This document shows, piece by piece, positions 1 through 11,800 of a stretch of DNA of 64,000 nucleotides (position 1 is the first letter of the stretch; each line of letters begins with the position of its first letter). The notes beneath the pieces are model-generated. The model was not told the origin of the DNA. It saw only the letters and a program-made list of their open reading frames with translations, and did not search any database. The DNA is taken from positions 124,001 through 188,000 of the forward strand of contig CDRNVI010000139.1 in the NCBI GenBank assembly GCA_977017575.1, in the 5' to 3' direction. The stretch comes from Paramoeba atlantica. Its lineage: Eukaryota; Discosea. Both the position numbers and the translations under genes were made by a program.

Positions 1-1602
1 TTTCCCAGTTTGCAATGACATTAAAACAACCTGAAAAAAAATCAAAACCATTCAATCAAAAGGAAGAAAGCGAAAAATCTTACTTTTAAACTTGTTGGAG
101 AAGCTTTGTTGAGTCCTTTGATGGCCAACGCAGCCCACTCTTCTTCTTTGTATTCATTCAATCTTTCCAAGATTTCTTCCACTTCAAGAGCCCCAAAACA
201 TTTTTCAATTTTCCTGAGAATTCGGGAACATTCAGTGAACTTTGTCTAAAAAAAAATCCCCTAAAAGAGAGAGAGAGAGAGAGAGAAACTCAATAATGGA
301 GGGTGAATATTTTGATTCTGGAAGACTTTCAGTATGTTTCGCCAAAGCAGCTTCCAAGTTGGCCTCATCATCAATTCCTAGAAAGAAAATTAAATTCAAA
401 AAGGTTTCAAAAAAAAGGAAGAATCAAATGGGGATGAGACCTTTGAGTGATTCTTCCAGTTCTTGAGAATGTTCAGGACAATAATGAGTGGCAATTCCAA
501 AATGAACAAGATCAGCCCCCTTCAAACGAGCTGGAAAATAACTCAAAAAAATATTATTTGAAAATAAAATGAAAATCAAGAGACCTCCAGTCAATCCAAG
601 AAAGACTCCAAAGTTGTGAGGAAGACGAGACAAAAAAAACGACCCTCCAACCTAAGCAGCCCATTTGTTTTGATTAAAAAAAGAATCCAATGAAAAACAA
701 CATTTGAAAAGAAAAACAAAACATCGCAAAAGAAGCCAATTGCAGTCTCAGGCATGGCAAAAACAGAAGAATTGAATGCAACTCTCACTTTTCCATGAAC
801 AGAAAGACCAACTCCCCCTAAGATATTCATTTCAGAGATTGAAAAAAGAGGAGAATGAAAAAGAAAGAAAAGAGAACCTCCCATTGTAATCCCATCAAGA
901 AGAGCGACTTGAGGAGTTGTAAGTTGAGCAATTCGATTATTTAATTTATATTCTTCATAAAAGAATTCTTTGGTGATATTGGGGTCAGATCCTTCTTCTT
1001 TTATTCCTGAGATTCTTCATCAATGATTTCCAAAGAAGAAAAAGTTCGAGTTCGAGTTCGAATTCTTATCATTTTGGAATCTTTTCGAAAATGAGGGGTA
1101 AAATGAAACCACTATCATAAATTGCCCGAATATCTCCTCCCGCACAGAAAGCCTGAGCAATAAAAATGCATATTAAAATGCAAAATTTTTTAATTTAATT
1201 CTATATATTCAAAAAAAATAATAATCAAAGTAAAGAGAAAAGACCTTTTGTCCAGTCCCTTGAAGAACAATCACTTTTTCTTGTGCGTCTTCCTCCCATT
1301 TCTATTCCCAATTGAAAATCAGAAAAACAAGGGAGGAAAAAACATCTTTCAAGAAAAAGAAAAAAGAAAAGAAGAAAAAGAAAACTTGATAGTTTGGATA
1401 AAGATATCGAATCTGAGGAAGGTTAAGAGCATTCAAAGCCTTTGGTCTTTAAATTTCAAAAAAAAAATGTTTCAGATCAGAGAGAGAGAGAGAGAGAGGA
1501 AGGAAAAAGAAAGAAAAACCGATTTAAGGTGACAAATCGAGCATTTCCCAATTTTTCTGTCAAAACTTCTCCCTCTGCTTCCTGTTTTGTTTTTTTTTTC
1601 AT
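1..1602 (-). CDS. HIBCH: 3-hydroxyisobutyryl-CoA hydrolase, C-terminus cut by the window edge
   Basis: Hydrolyses 3-hydroxyisobutyryl-CoA in valine breakdown, normally in the mitochondrial matrix (crotonase superfamily). Eight or more exons read on the minus strand: [51 protein letters not shown], a long exon ending [23 protein letters not shown]...[51 protein letters not shown], and a last visible exon ending SPTSLK before a GTAAGA donor. The oxyanion-hole GG and the conserved Glu and Asp of the MPET...D block are present; the residue before that Asp is Cys where Pro is usual. The start is uncertain: ATG at 1602 gives a basic leader running straight into the conserved part, while ATG at 1721 (MATFSTSSPLR) would give a presequence-like first exon after one more intron. 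The gene diverges from the MFS transporter on its right. Confidence 0.9.
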
Positions 1603-2022
1603 CACCTTTTCTCTGTTGTTTCTTTTCTCTTTTTTTGCTTCTCTTCTCATCTTTTTCTTTTTTTTCGCTTGGAAAGTTTGAGAAAAACCCGAAGAGGGGA
1701 AGAAGTTGAAAAAGTGGCCATCAAACGACCAACCCTCAAGCAACTTCGAAGAGAAAGAGAAGAAGAAGAAGGCCCAAACAATGAACAAACTCCCAACATC
1801 CCCCAAATTCGAAGAAGAGAAAAAGGAAAGAAAAAAGATACGGTTTTTCGATACCAAAAAAAAGCGATAAAATCCTTTTTGGTGGTGCCTTTTTTTGCTC
1901 CCAAATCGTTGGTAATTTTCTTTTTGGGCAACGGAAAAGGTTTGGCTAGTTCTGGCGAGCGTTCCAACGGAACTGTTCTCAGCCCTCGGCGGCCGGCGAG
2001 CTTGAAGGGGTCTCTCTCTTTG
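1603..2022. other. Divergent intergenic region between HIBCH and the MFS gene
   Basis: About 420 bp between the two outward-facing starts. The half nearest HIBCH is a strong T-rich tract on the plus strand (1585-1675), and the half nearest the transporter is mixed sequence. Both strands have incidental open frames of biased composition (Lys/Arg/Glu or Phe/Ser) that match no family. If HIBCH starts at 1721, part of this region is its first exon and intron. A shared bidirectional promoter is the simplest reading. Confidence 0.4.
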
Positions 2023-3782
2023 ATGGCAAACATCCAAAGTGGAGAATTAACAATCCAAACTCATTATGAGGAGAAGGAGGAAGAATGTGCCTCCCTCCCT
2101 GAATTTGATGAAGAGGAAAGGGAGATCGAAACAGCGGAAGGGTTGCCCTGGAGAATTCTCTTCCTTATTTTTTCTGCCATTGGAGCTGATGCCATGACAA
2201 TTCTTCTGATTCAACCTCTGGCTTATGACCAAGTTTTTATTTTCTTTTTCCACTCTTTTTCCAGCTCTCTAAAAAAAAGCTTGTTGTTGTCTCTTCACTG
2301 CAGTGTCGCGAGAGATTTGGGATGGACGAGTCAGCTGGTGTGTGCGCCGGATCTCTGATTGGCTTCTTTACTTTTGGAACAACGCTTTCCTCTCTTTTCC
2401 TTGGATATCTTGCTGATCTCTATGGCAGAAAAAGATTTGTCATGATGGGTCTTTTCACAAGTGCAATTTCCATCAATTTGTATGGATTTTCAACATCTTT
2501 CTGGGTGGCTGCATCTCTCCGTATTTTTGCGGGTCTTACCAATGCCAATGCAACCCTCTCTAGCGCGATTTGTGCCGATGTGACATCTGGGAAACAGAGA
2601 GTCCTTGCATTTGGTTACTTATGGGGAGTATGGGGTTTGTCTGGCTTGTTGGCTGGAACGATTGGCGGAATTTTCTCTCGACCTCAATTTCAACTTTTCA
2701 CACCATGGGGGAATCGTTTTTGGTTTCCTTGTTTCCTGGCGAGTTGTTGGAACACAATAAGTTTGATCGCAATTGGTCTCTTTCTCCCTGAAACTCTTCC
2801 TCAACAAGTTGGAGCTATGGATCAAAAACAACGGACTGGGGCACCCCTTGAAGTCGAAATGAGCGAATATGATGTGGATGAACGCTGTGATGAAGAAGAC
2901 CCCATGGCTCCCCTTATAATAGAAGTAGCAACGAAAAATGAAGTAGAAGACGAAAAAGTGGAGTTCTCTTTGGTCGAACGTTTCAGTCAGGGAGGAAAGA
3001 TTCTCTTTGTTTCGGACCCTTTGAGAAGACTCTTATGTCTGGTCTATTGTGTGAATTCATTTGCAAATGGATCCGCCATCGCTTTACTTGTACTGTTTGC
3101 CTCTGCTCCGATCTCATCTGGTGGTCTGGGATACTCGAGCTTTGAAACCGGTCTCTTGCTAACTTGGCAATCAGTCATATCTCTTGCCTTCCAAGCTGGA
3201 TGCTTCAAAAAGGTGTCATATCTTTTAAAGAGCAACTACATTTTTTATTGCATTGGTTTGCTATTCTATCTTGTTGGGTGTATTTTCTATCCTCTCTCTT
3301 CTTTTCCAAGTCGATCATCAGACATGCCAAATCATCAATCCATTTTCTTTTCAATGTTTTCCACAACCTTCTTGGCAATCGCTGGTATGATTGTCCTTCC
3401 TGTTTTGGGGAGTATGCAGTCCAATGTCTCTCCTCCAGAATTACAAGGTCTTTCAATGGGGATAATCCAAAGCTTATCATTTTTTTTTCGTTCTTTTGGG
3501 CCTATCGTTGCTGGATATTTCTTAGATTTCTTCGCTCAGTATCATTTTGTTGGTGGGTCATACATCATCCCAGTCTTATCCTATATTCTATGCTATCTTT
3601 TGATTTCGAGGATGACAAAAGAAGACAAAGAAAGAGCTGAAATCTCACAAAGAGAAACAATCATCCCATTTGAAGAGAATTTTGAAATCCAAGAAGAAAC
3701 TCAACTCGAATCTAAATTGTTTGATGATGATTCTTTGGAGGAATCATTCAATAGTGATAGTGAGGAAGAATTTATTATTTAA
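2023..3782 (+). CDS. Major facilitator superfamily transporter (paralogue A)
   Basis: Twelve-helix secondary transporter, probably DHA1/ZIFL-like by its N-terminal GLPWRILFLIF block and the motif-A loop LADLYGRKR between helices 2 and 3. The substrate cannot be read from sequence. Two exons: MANIQSGEL...PLAYDQ, then a 71-bp intron (2233-2303, donor GTTTTT), then CRERFGMDESAGVCAGSLIG to the TAA. A second MFS signature, CADVTSGKQRVLAFGYLWG, follows helix 4. The central cytoplasmic loop is long and acidic (around residues 205-260), and the C-terminal tail is acidic too. ATG 2023 was chosen because it leaves a short acidic cytoplasmic leader like that of its paralogue. It faces paralogue B tail to tail with only 24 bp between stop codons, and both genes share the intron position, so they are an inverted duplicate pair. 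Confidence 0.88.
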
Positions 3783-3806
3783 ATACAAAAAGAATGCGTC
3801 TTTTTT

Positions 3807-5347
3807 TTAACTTATTTTCTCACTTATTTCAGCACGTAACCTCTCCTCTTTTGTCATCCGAGAGATCAAGAAAGAACAAAGTACATAAAAACAAAATGGA
3901 AATAAGAAGGTGACACTCGCAAGGTGATACTTGGATAAAAAATCCAAAATAAATCCAACAATGACGGGTCCAAATGATCGAAAAAAACTCGATAAACTTT
4001 GGAGAATACCCATGGAGAGTCCTTGTAGTTCGGGAGGAGAGATATTTGATTGCATACTTCCCAAGACAGGAAGTGCGATCATGTAGGCAATTGAAATGGG
4101 GAGGGTAGAAAACATAGAAAACAAAATAGTCATGTAGAAAGTGGTCTTACTATCAGAATATCGATTTGGAAAAGCAGAAAGTGGAAAGAGAATACACCCA
4201 ATCAAATAAAGAAGTAGAGAGATGGAGTAAAAGAGAAAATTACTGTTCAAGAGAGTTGAAACTCTTTTAAAGAAAAAAATTTGAAAGAGCAGACCAATCA
4301 ACGATTGCCAAGTTACCAAAAGGCCTATTTCAAAACTCGAAAACCCAAAACCACCAGAAGACGTTGGAGTCGAATAAAATATGATCAGCAAAGCAATAAA
4401 CGCTCCATTAACAAAGGAATTTACACAATAAACCGAACAAAGAAGTCTTCTGAGAGCATCTGTGGCAAAGAGTTCCATACATCCACTGACAAGAACATCG
4501 AAAGGAGACTTTGTTTCAGTCTGAATAAATTGAGCTGAGTCACTATCTGATTCTTCTTCATCACTTAATTGGTTCAGAGGAGGCACTGAAGGATCACTCT
4601 CTTCTCGCTTCAACGTCTCCGGGAGGTAGAGGCCAATCGAGAGACAACTCAAAAAATTTAAACAACCCACCAGGAAACAAGGAAAGATAAATCGATTTCC
4701 CCAAGGAGTGATTGGTTGGAACTTTTCTTCCGAAAATATTCCCCCAATTGACCCAGCCAGAGATCCAGCAATTCCCCACACACTCCACAAATAAGCAAAA
4801 GCTAAAACTCTCTGTTTTCCGGAAGTGACATCCGCACAAACTGCACTTGTCAAAGCAGTATTTGCGTTTGTCAACCCACAAAATAGCCGAATTGAAAAAG
4901 CAACCCAAAATGAAGAAGAAAATCCATACAAATTAACTCCGATACCACTTGTTAAAAGACCAAGCATCATAATCTTCTTTCGCCCGTAAATATCAGCAAG
5001 ATGACCAAGAACGAAAGAAGAAATGCACATCCCAAAAGTGAAGATTCCAACAAGTGCTCCAGCGCACGTTCCTGTGAATTCACCCACTCCAAATCTCTCT
5101 CGACACTATGGACAAAAGAAAATCTGAGCAATGAAAGACCACCCCCACTTTCTTTTTTGGAGTGAGGGAAAAAAAGAAAGAGGGAAAAAAAGAGAAAAAC
5201 TTGAGAAGGAGCAAGAGGTTGAATCATGAGAATCGTCATTGCATCTGAGGCAAGAACCCCATAAACTAAGAAGAGAGTACGCCAAGGAAGACCAACATTT
5301 GGCTCACGTTCCTCTCCTTCATCATCCGAAGAAAGATTTTCCTCCAT
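3807..5347 (-). CDS. Major facilitator superfamily transporter (paralogue B)
   Basis: Second MFS transporter, same architecture as the neighbour. It starts MEENLSSDDEGEEREPN, then GLPWRTLFLVYGV and a DAMTILMIQPLAPSQ block. One intron (about 5108-5201, donor GTTTTT, acceptor CATAG) falls at the homologous position, and exon 2 begins CRERFGVGEFTGTCAG. Motif A is LADIYGRKK, and CADVTSGKQRVLAF is conserved. The middle acidic loop is shorter than in paralogue A, as is the C-terminal tail (ends AEISEKIS). Sequence identity across the membrane core looks high by eye, while the loops have diverged, consistent with an older inverted duplication. The 5' end is 183 bp from the divergent ankyrin kinase start. 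The convergent 3' ends leave almost no room for separate terminators, so the transcripts probably overlap. Confidence 0.88.
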
Positions 5348-5469
5348 TTCAAAAAATTTTCTTTTGGGGAGAGAAAAAAACCTAAACTGCCCAACCCGAA
5401 AACAGAAAAAAGTGAAGAAAAAACTTCCAAACTTAACTTCCAAACCCGAAGAAATTTCTTGGCCAGTTT

Positions 5470-5477
5470 TAGCGCTC
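5470..5477 (+). promoter_or_regulatory. TAGCGCTC promoter word (MFS-B / ankyrin kinase)
   Basis: TAGCGCTC 61 bp upstream of the ankyrin-kinase ATG and 123 bp upstream of the MFS-B ATG. Same 8-mer at 29751-29758 and 54915-54922 (reverse), each in a divergent or upstream region. Confidence 0.3.
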
Positions 5478-5530
5478 TTTTTCTTCCCTTCACTTTTCGG
5501 TGATTTCACAGGAAGGAAACCAAAAAAGTG

Positions 5531-8500
5531 ATGGAGGAAGAAGAAGGATCATGTTCTCTCCCTTGTTTCCCTTTTTCTTCTTCTTTCTTGAGAATCTCAT
5601 CTCTCTCTCTCTTTTGTTTCACAGATGCTCATCGAGAAGAATTTTTTGAGGTCTGTCAAAAAGGAGAGTTGAAAAGAGCGCAAGAACTTGTTTCAAAGAT
5701 TTCGTTCAAAGACCATCGCTCATTCAAAGGCGATGTCAGTCGAGTTGTTTGTCTCAGAGATAAAATGGGAAGGACCCCACTTCACTACGCGTGCATGGGA
5801 GGGTATGTTCGCTTGGCCTTGTTTCTTATCAACCACGGTGCTCCAGTAGCCCCCAAGTTCTCATCTCTCTTTCTTTTTCTTATCTTTCTCTCAAACTGAC
5901 GTTAAAATTCAAAAAGGGATCGAGATGGAAATACTCCAGCTCATTTAGCCCATTCAAGTCAAAAAGGTTTTCAACTTTGTGTCAACTCTCAACTTTTTTG
6001 AAAAACAGAAAGTTAACAACCCTTTTTGTTTCCTTTCTTTGTGGATCAGATGGAATGGTAATCTGGTTGTGGAAAAAGGGAGCAAAAGACTCAATCAAAT
6101 TTGATGAAAATCGGAACGGGGAGGTTGTGTATGCGACCCTTGATGACGTTATTCGAGCTGCATTAAGGTTTTTCTTTTCTCCTCACTTTTCCCCCCAATA
6201 TTTCTTCTAATTTTGGTGTCTGGGAAGACAATACCAAGCTGCCTTACTTCCGCTCCCCAAAACTGCCAAAACAATGACACAAGATATGGCTGCAGTCACT
6301 CGATTTCAAGAAGCAGCTCGGACAGGAGAAATTGAAGCAGTCATTGAGATGATTAAAAAAGCTGAAAAAGATGGTTCTGTCAGAGAGTTGATTGAGACAA
6401 GGAGCTTGGAGGGGAAAAATTCTCTTCACCAATCTGTTGAAAGTTCACAAGCTGCAGTTGTGAAATTATTACTTGAACATGGGGCTGATCCAGAGGTGAA
6501 TATTTTGTTTGTCAAAACCCACATTTCGTAAAAAGGAATCAATGATCATTTCTCTCTTTTTTTTTAGGCTGAAGAAGAGTATCGAAATACTCCTCTGATC
6601 ATCGCTGTTAATGTGTCAAACGATTCATCAGAAGTAATTGAAGCTTTGATTGACTTTAATGCGAATGTAAATTGTATTTCCATGTTTTCTCTTGTCCCTC
6701 TTCTGATGGCGGTGGAAAACAATTATCTGAATGTTGTTCGAACATTAATTGAGAAAGGGAATGCCGATATTCAGATTCGAGGTGTTGAAGACAACACAGC
6801 TTTGCATTTTGCTGTTATAAATGGCCATTATGAAGTCGCTGAATATTTATTGAAGAAAGGGGCAGATCGAAATTCTCAGAACAAATGCGGTTTGTGTAAT
6901 TTTATCATCATTTTTCTTTTTCCTACCTTTTAATTTCTGAATGTTTTGTGTTTTGCCAGGCAAAACACCTGTTGAACTTGCCCCGAAGAATCTGCTTTAT
7001 CTCCTAACTGACGGAAAGGAAGGAGCCCTCCCTGACCCCGAGTCAAAGTCCACTCATCTTCGAGAAGAAGATATCTTTTATTACTGGGACACCCTTTTAT
7101 CTGGAAAAAGAGAACATCGAATTCCAGAGGAATATCTGGAAGGTGGGAACAAAATTGGTGAGGGGAATTTTGGAAATGTTTATGCCACAAAGTATATTGG
7201 ACCTCAGCCTGAAGGGAAGGAAGAAGAAGAAGGAGAGAAAAAAAGGAGAAGTATTCCAACTGATTTAGCAGCGAAGTTTTTGAGAGGAAATTTGAATGGA
7301 CAAAGGCGATATCGCGAATTATTACGTTTGGAGATCTTAACGATGATAGATTTAAATCACCCCAATATTATTCATTTTGTTGGTTTGTATCTATTCTTAG
7401 TTCTTGATTAAAAAATTTCCCAAATTTCTTTTTAACTTTTTCTTTAAGGTGTGAGTATTCGAAAACAAGACAATATTGTTTGCATTTTGACAAAGAGAGC
7501 TGAGGTAAAATGAATTTATTCCCCTATTTTTTCATTCGATTTTCATAAAACTGATTTGGAGATTAGAGAGGATCTCTTGCTGATGTTCTGTACAAACAAG
7601 AAAACTCTCTTGATTACAAACTGAAACTGCAGATTGCCCTTGATATTGCCAAAGGTTTGTTTCATTTGATTTTCTGAGATTTCTTTTAAAAAAAAACATC
7701 CTCCTTCCTCAAAAATTTTGTCTTCAATTGAATCAGGGATGGCATATGCTGCAAAATTGAAAATCCTACACCGAGATTTACGAGCTTCAAATATCCTCAT
7801 TGATGAAAATTATCAAGCGAGAGTTGCGGATTGGGGTTTGGCCTGTAAAAGAACTTCTGTGAATTGTTTTCCCCCTAGCTTAGAAGTTGTTGGCTCTCTT
7901 CATTGGATGGCTCCTGAGGTGTTTAAGAAAATGTGCCGCGTTGAAAAGAGCGATGTTTACAGGTTTGTGAGAAATTTATTCTTTTTTGAATTTCAACAAT
8001 TAGATCCAATACTTAGTTTGTTAATCATAGTTACGGAATGACATGTTATGAGCTTCTCACTGAAACAACCCCATTTGCTGGAATGGCACCACTCCATGCA
8101 GCTCGGTTAGCTTCAGGACAAACAGGAGAAGAAGATTCAGATCCTGTTCGACCTGATCTTTCTCACTCTGATCCAACAAAAGAATCCCTCCAACTGCGAG
8201 AGATAGTTGAAAGTTGTTGGATTGAGGATGTAAAAAGTCGCCCAAATTTCAGCGAAGTAGGCAAAAAGCTGAGTGAAATCCTTGACTTGGAATTTGACGC
8301 CAGTTTGGTACCTGACAAGAAGGAAGATTTTGAGGAAGAGAAAGTTTATTCTTCTTCATCTTCCTCTTCCTCTTCCAGCTCTTCCTCCTCTTCGTCTTCA
8401 TCTTCATCTTCTCTTCCAACACCCCCTGTTGTTGTCTCGCCTGCCCGTCTGAAAAAACCAATTGTTGTTTCAAGAAAGGCCCATCCAAGAACTGCTGCCC

Positions 8501-8616
8501 CAAAACCTGCAGCCACTGGTGGAAATATGAAATTTATGAAAATGACACCAACTGGAATGCCTGTCACCTGCCGACCACCATCACGTTCAGAGAATTCCTC
8601 TGGTCAAGAGGAATGA
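5531..8616 (+). CDS. Ankyrin-repeat protein kinase, TKL/tyrosine-kinase-like
   Basis: Multi-exon gene. The N-terminal half holds about five ankyrin repeats (for example TPLHYACMGGYVRLALFLI, NTPAHLAHSSQK, ALHFAVINGHYEVAEYLL with KKGAD). The C-terminal half is a kinase domain: Gly loop IGEGNFGNVY, ATP-binding Lys in LAAKFL, Glu in an LRLEIL helix, catalytic HRDLRASNIL, then ADWGLA, WMAPEVF and DVYSYGMTCYELL. The HRDLRAxN form is typical of tyrosine and TKL kinases. DFG is replaced by DWG, but the metal-binding Asp is kept, so activity is plausible. A Ser-only stretch (8348-8410, TCT/TCC/TCA repeats) links the kinase to a basic, Pro-rich tail ending SSGQEE. Donors are mostly GTTTGT, GTTCTC or GTTTTT. 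The first intron splits codon TCA-T/AT after MEEEEGS. Similar ankyrin-kinases are common in amoebae. Confidence 0.85.
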
Positions 8617-8829
8617 AAGACAATCCACTAAAATTCTTGACTTGACATTTATTTCAGATCATTAAAAATCAAAGATTTCTTGACAATTCTTTTGAAAGAG
8701 AATTGAATTTTCTTTTCTAATCTTCCCAAAGTGGTGTCCCCTCAAAAAAAAAAGACACCCCTTCCAATTCGTGTTGTTTCCTTTCCGTTTCGGCTCTCTT
8801 TTTCGGTTGTGAATGAAGTTTTTTGATCG

Positions 8830-11800
8830 ATGTTTGAGAAAGTGGTCAGCGGTGTGTTGAGCAGGTATTTAGGGAAGTACATTGAAGGGTTGAATGAAGT
8901 TAGTTTGGATGTTGGATTAAGATCTGGGAATGTCAAACTTTCCAATTTGGCGGTTCGTTTGGATGCTCTGAATGACCTCCAACTCCCACTCACCGTACTA
9001 GCCGGTTTTCACCTTCCTTTCTTTCTCTTTTTTCTTTTCTGTCTCTCATATGATGGTAGGGGTTGTCCAAGAGTTGGAGTTATCAATTCCATGGTCAAAC
9101 TTAAAGTCTTCACCTGCGATTATCCATTTAAAAGTAAGTCATCACGCTTTTTCTTTTATGAAGAAGGAGTTGAGCTGATAGTTTTTGTCAGGGGGTTTTT
9201 GTCAGGCTGGGACCAGCGACTGAAGATTTCCGAACAAAAGAATTTCTGTTTGGTTCTTTTTCTATCATTTTAAATTCTTTTCTGAGATCACCCTCTTCAG
9301 AGAAAGAGAAATCAAAACAAAACTTCATCGTTTGCAATTTGCGGAACTGATCGCTGATTCTGAACTTGACTCTGAGCTTTCAGAAAAGGTTTTTCTCTCT
9401 CCCCCTTTTCAAAAAGCGAAAAATGAGAGCCTAACTTTCATCTTTACAGAAAAATGGGGATAGTTGGGTGACTCAGATGATCACGACCATTGTCGCAAAT
9501 CTTCAGGTCTTGTTCTTTTTTTCGTTTCTTTTTTTCGCCTGGGAGGATTTACAGTTCTCTGTAGGTTAAAATTAACTCTGTTCATGTTCGCTTTGAAGAT
9601 TTCAAAACAAACCCTTCCAACCCATTTGCCTTTGGGTTTACAATGGATTCCTTCCTTCTTCAAGTAAGAATAATGAGTTTTCGACCATTTTATTTTATCT
9701 TCCAATTATTCATCGAAAACCTTTTCAAGACAACAGACCAAAATTACAAACCTGCTTTTTTAAGTGAATCTGGTACAACTGAACTCGTGTACAAGTTGGC
9801 GAAGCTCTCCCATTTTGGAGTCTATTGGGATCAAAATATTCGACGATTGCCATCAGGAAATTTAGCTTTTCAAGTTTGTTGAATATGATTTTATGTTCTA
9901 GTCAAATTGACTGAATAGAAAAATGATTTCCAAAAGGTTATGGAGAAACTGATCTTTCGGGGAGAAAAATATCCAAATTTTAATTATATTGTTCGCCCTT
10001 TCTCAACTGAATTGAAACTTAGACTCAACCAATCATTTGGTCCTTCTTTTCTGAAATTATTCTTCTTATTTTCGTTCTTAACTTTGAGTCTTAGGTGCCA
10101 ATGAATTTCCCAAAGTCACAGTGGATCTTGTTCAAAACCGATTTGGATTTTTTGTGAAACAATTTCAGGTTTTCTCTCAAATTCAAAAAAAAAACTCAGG
10201 CCCTCAATTGTTGAAATGGTTCTATGAATTAGATTCAAGGGATTTTGGATTTTGTTGACCGGATGGCAAATTTTACCAAATCATTCCAATATGGGAGGTT
10301 CCGAGAGAAACAAATGCTTGAAATTCATCAAGCTCTAAAAAATCATCCAAAATTAGATGAAAAAGGGAAAATGATGAGAAAAAAATTAGCCGAACACAGA
10401 TGGATCTTTTGTTGTCAAGCTGTCATGCATGATGTTCAAGAGAAAAGAAAGAGTTGGAAATGGGAGACAATGAAACAGTCTCGGCACAGCTGTCGTCAAT
10501 ATGTCAATCTTTATATCAAAAAGAAGAAGAAGGTAGCTCAGCCTCTTGATCTGAGACAAATTGAGAGTTATGAGCGGTTAATGGACTTTGAATGGCTCCT
10601 GTTTTGTCGGAGAATTGGATTTCAGTTTCTTAAAAAAGATCGAGAATTCCAAATTGCGCACCGCAAGTTTGTTCTCAAAAAACTTTTCCATTTCTTCTTT
10701 TTCTTATCTTTTCCAATTTGTAGAATGAAGAAACAGAAGAGAAAAGAAGCTGAAGGTCTTAATTGGTTCAAAGCACTTGTTGAAGAAGTCGAAGAGAGTG
10801 ATGCATCCCTTCAAATGACACCAGAAGTATGGAAAGAGCTTCATGGACTCTTAGAAGGTCTTTTTCCTTTTTTCTTCTTTTTGTTCAATTCATATTTTGT
10901 TAATTTTTCTTTTCTTTTTTCCAACAGGAGATTCTCTTTCAAAGTTATCAGATTCTTCTTCAACAAGTGCGGTAGCAGATGAAATCATTGCCTCACTGAG
11001 TATTGGAACATTTCGTTGTGTTCTCCTCGAAGATTCTTCAAAGGATGGTAAAAAAATATTTATTGATTCCTTTCAACCAAAATCTCTTTTCTCATCACCA
11101 TCTGATAGATGATGATTTTTTGGCTTCTCTGAGATGTGACGGGTTTCGTGCAACTCTTTCTTCTGGTCGAGATGCACAAAATTTTTTTCTTCAATCTGGA
11201 GATGTTGAAGTGTTGGATGGAACTTCACCAAATACATTATTTCCTGTTGTCTTGCAATCTCTCACATCCAACTCTCCGAAAGGGGCGAAACAATCCTTAA
11301 AATTGGATTTAAAAAGAAAGAAAATTGAGGTTTCTTCCACTTTTTTTTCTCTTTTCCACCCACAATCTTATTGGTTTGGATCAGGATGATATCTTTTATA
11401 TTCTAAATGGAAGTTTGAATCCTTCCGTGTTGGTTGTTTCTGTTCCGTTAGCGTTAAGACTTCGAACATTCTTTATTCCCGAAGATAGAAAGTCAACAAT
11501 AGCTGAATTAGGTCAGTTATTTTCTTCGTTCATCTCTTTACTGCTTTATTCAAATTGAAGTTTGCTTCTAGAAAAGGAAACAATTGCCAAACTTCAAAAT
11601 TTAGCTGATGAAACAAGAATGAATTTCAATCAGACTCTTCTTGATTCTCATTCCCATTTACAAGGTAATTAGAATCCCTTTTTGTCCCTTTTAATTTCAC
11701 CAGAAAATGTGTCTCACACTAAATTTCATTTTTCATTTTTGAGTTCGCGCTTCTCTTCATGGTCCAAGAATTATCTTCCCTCTTGAAATTTCAAACGGAA

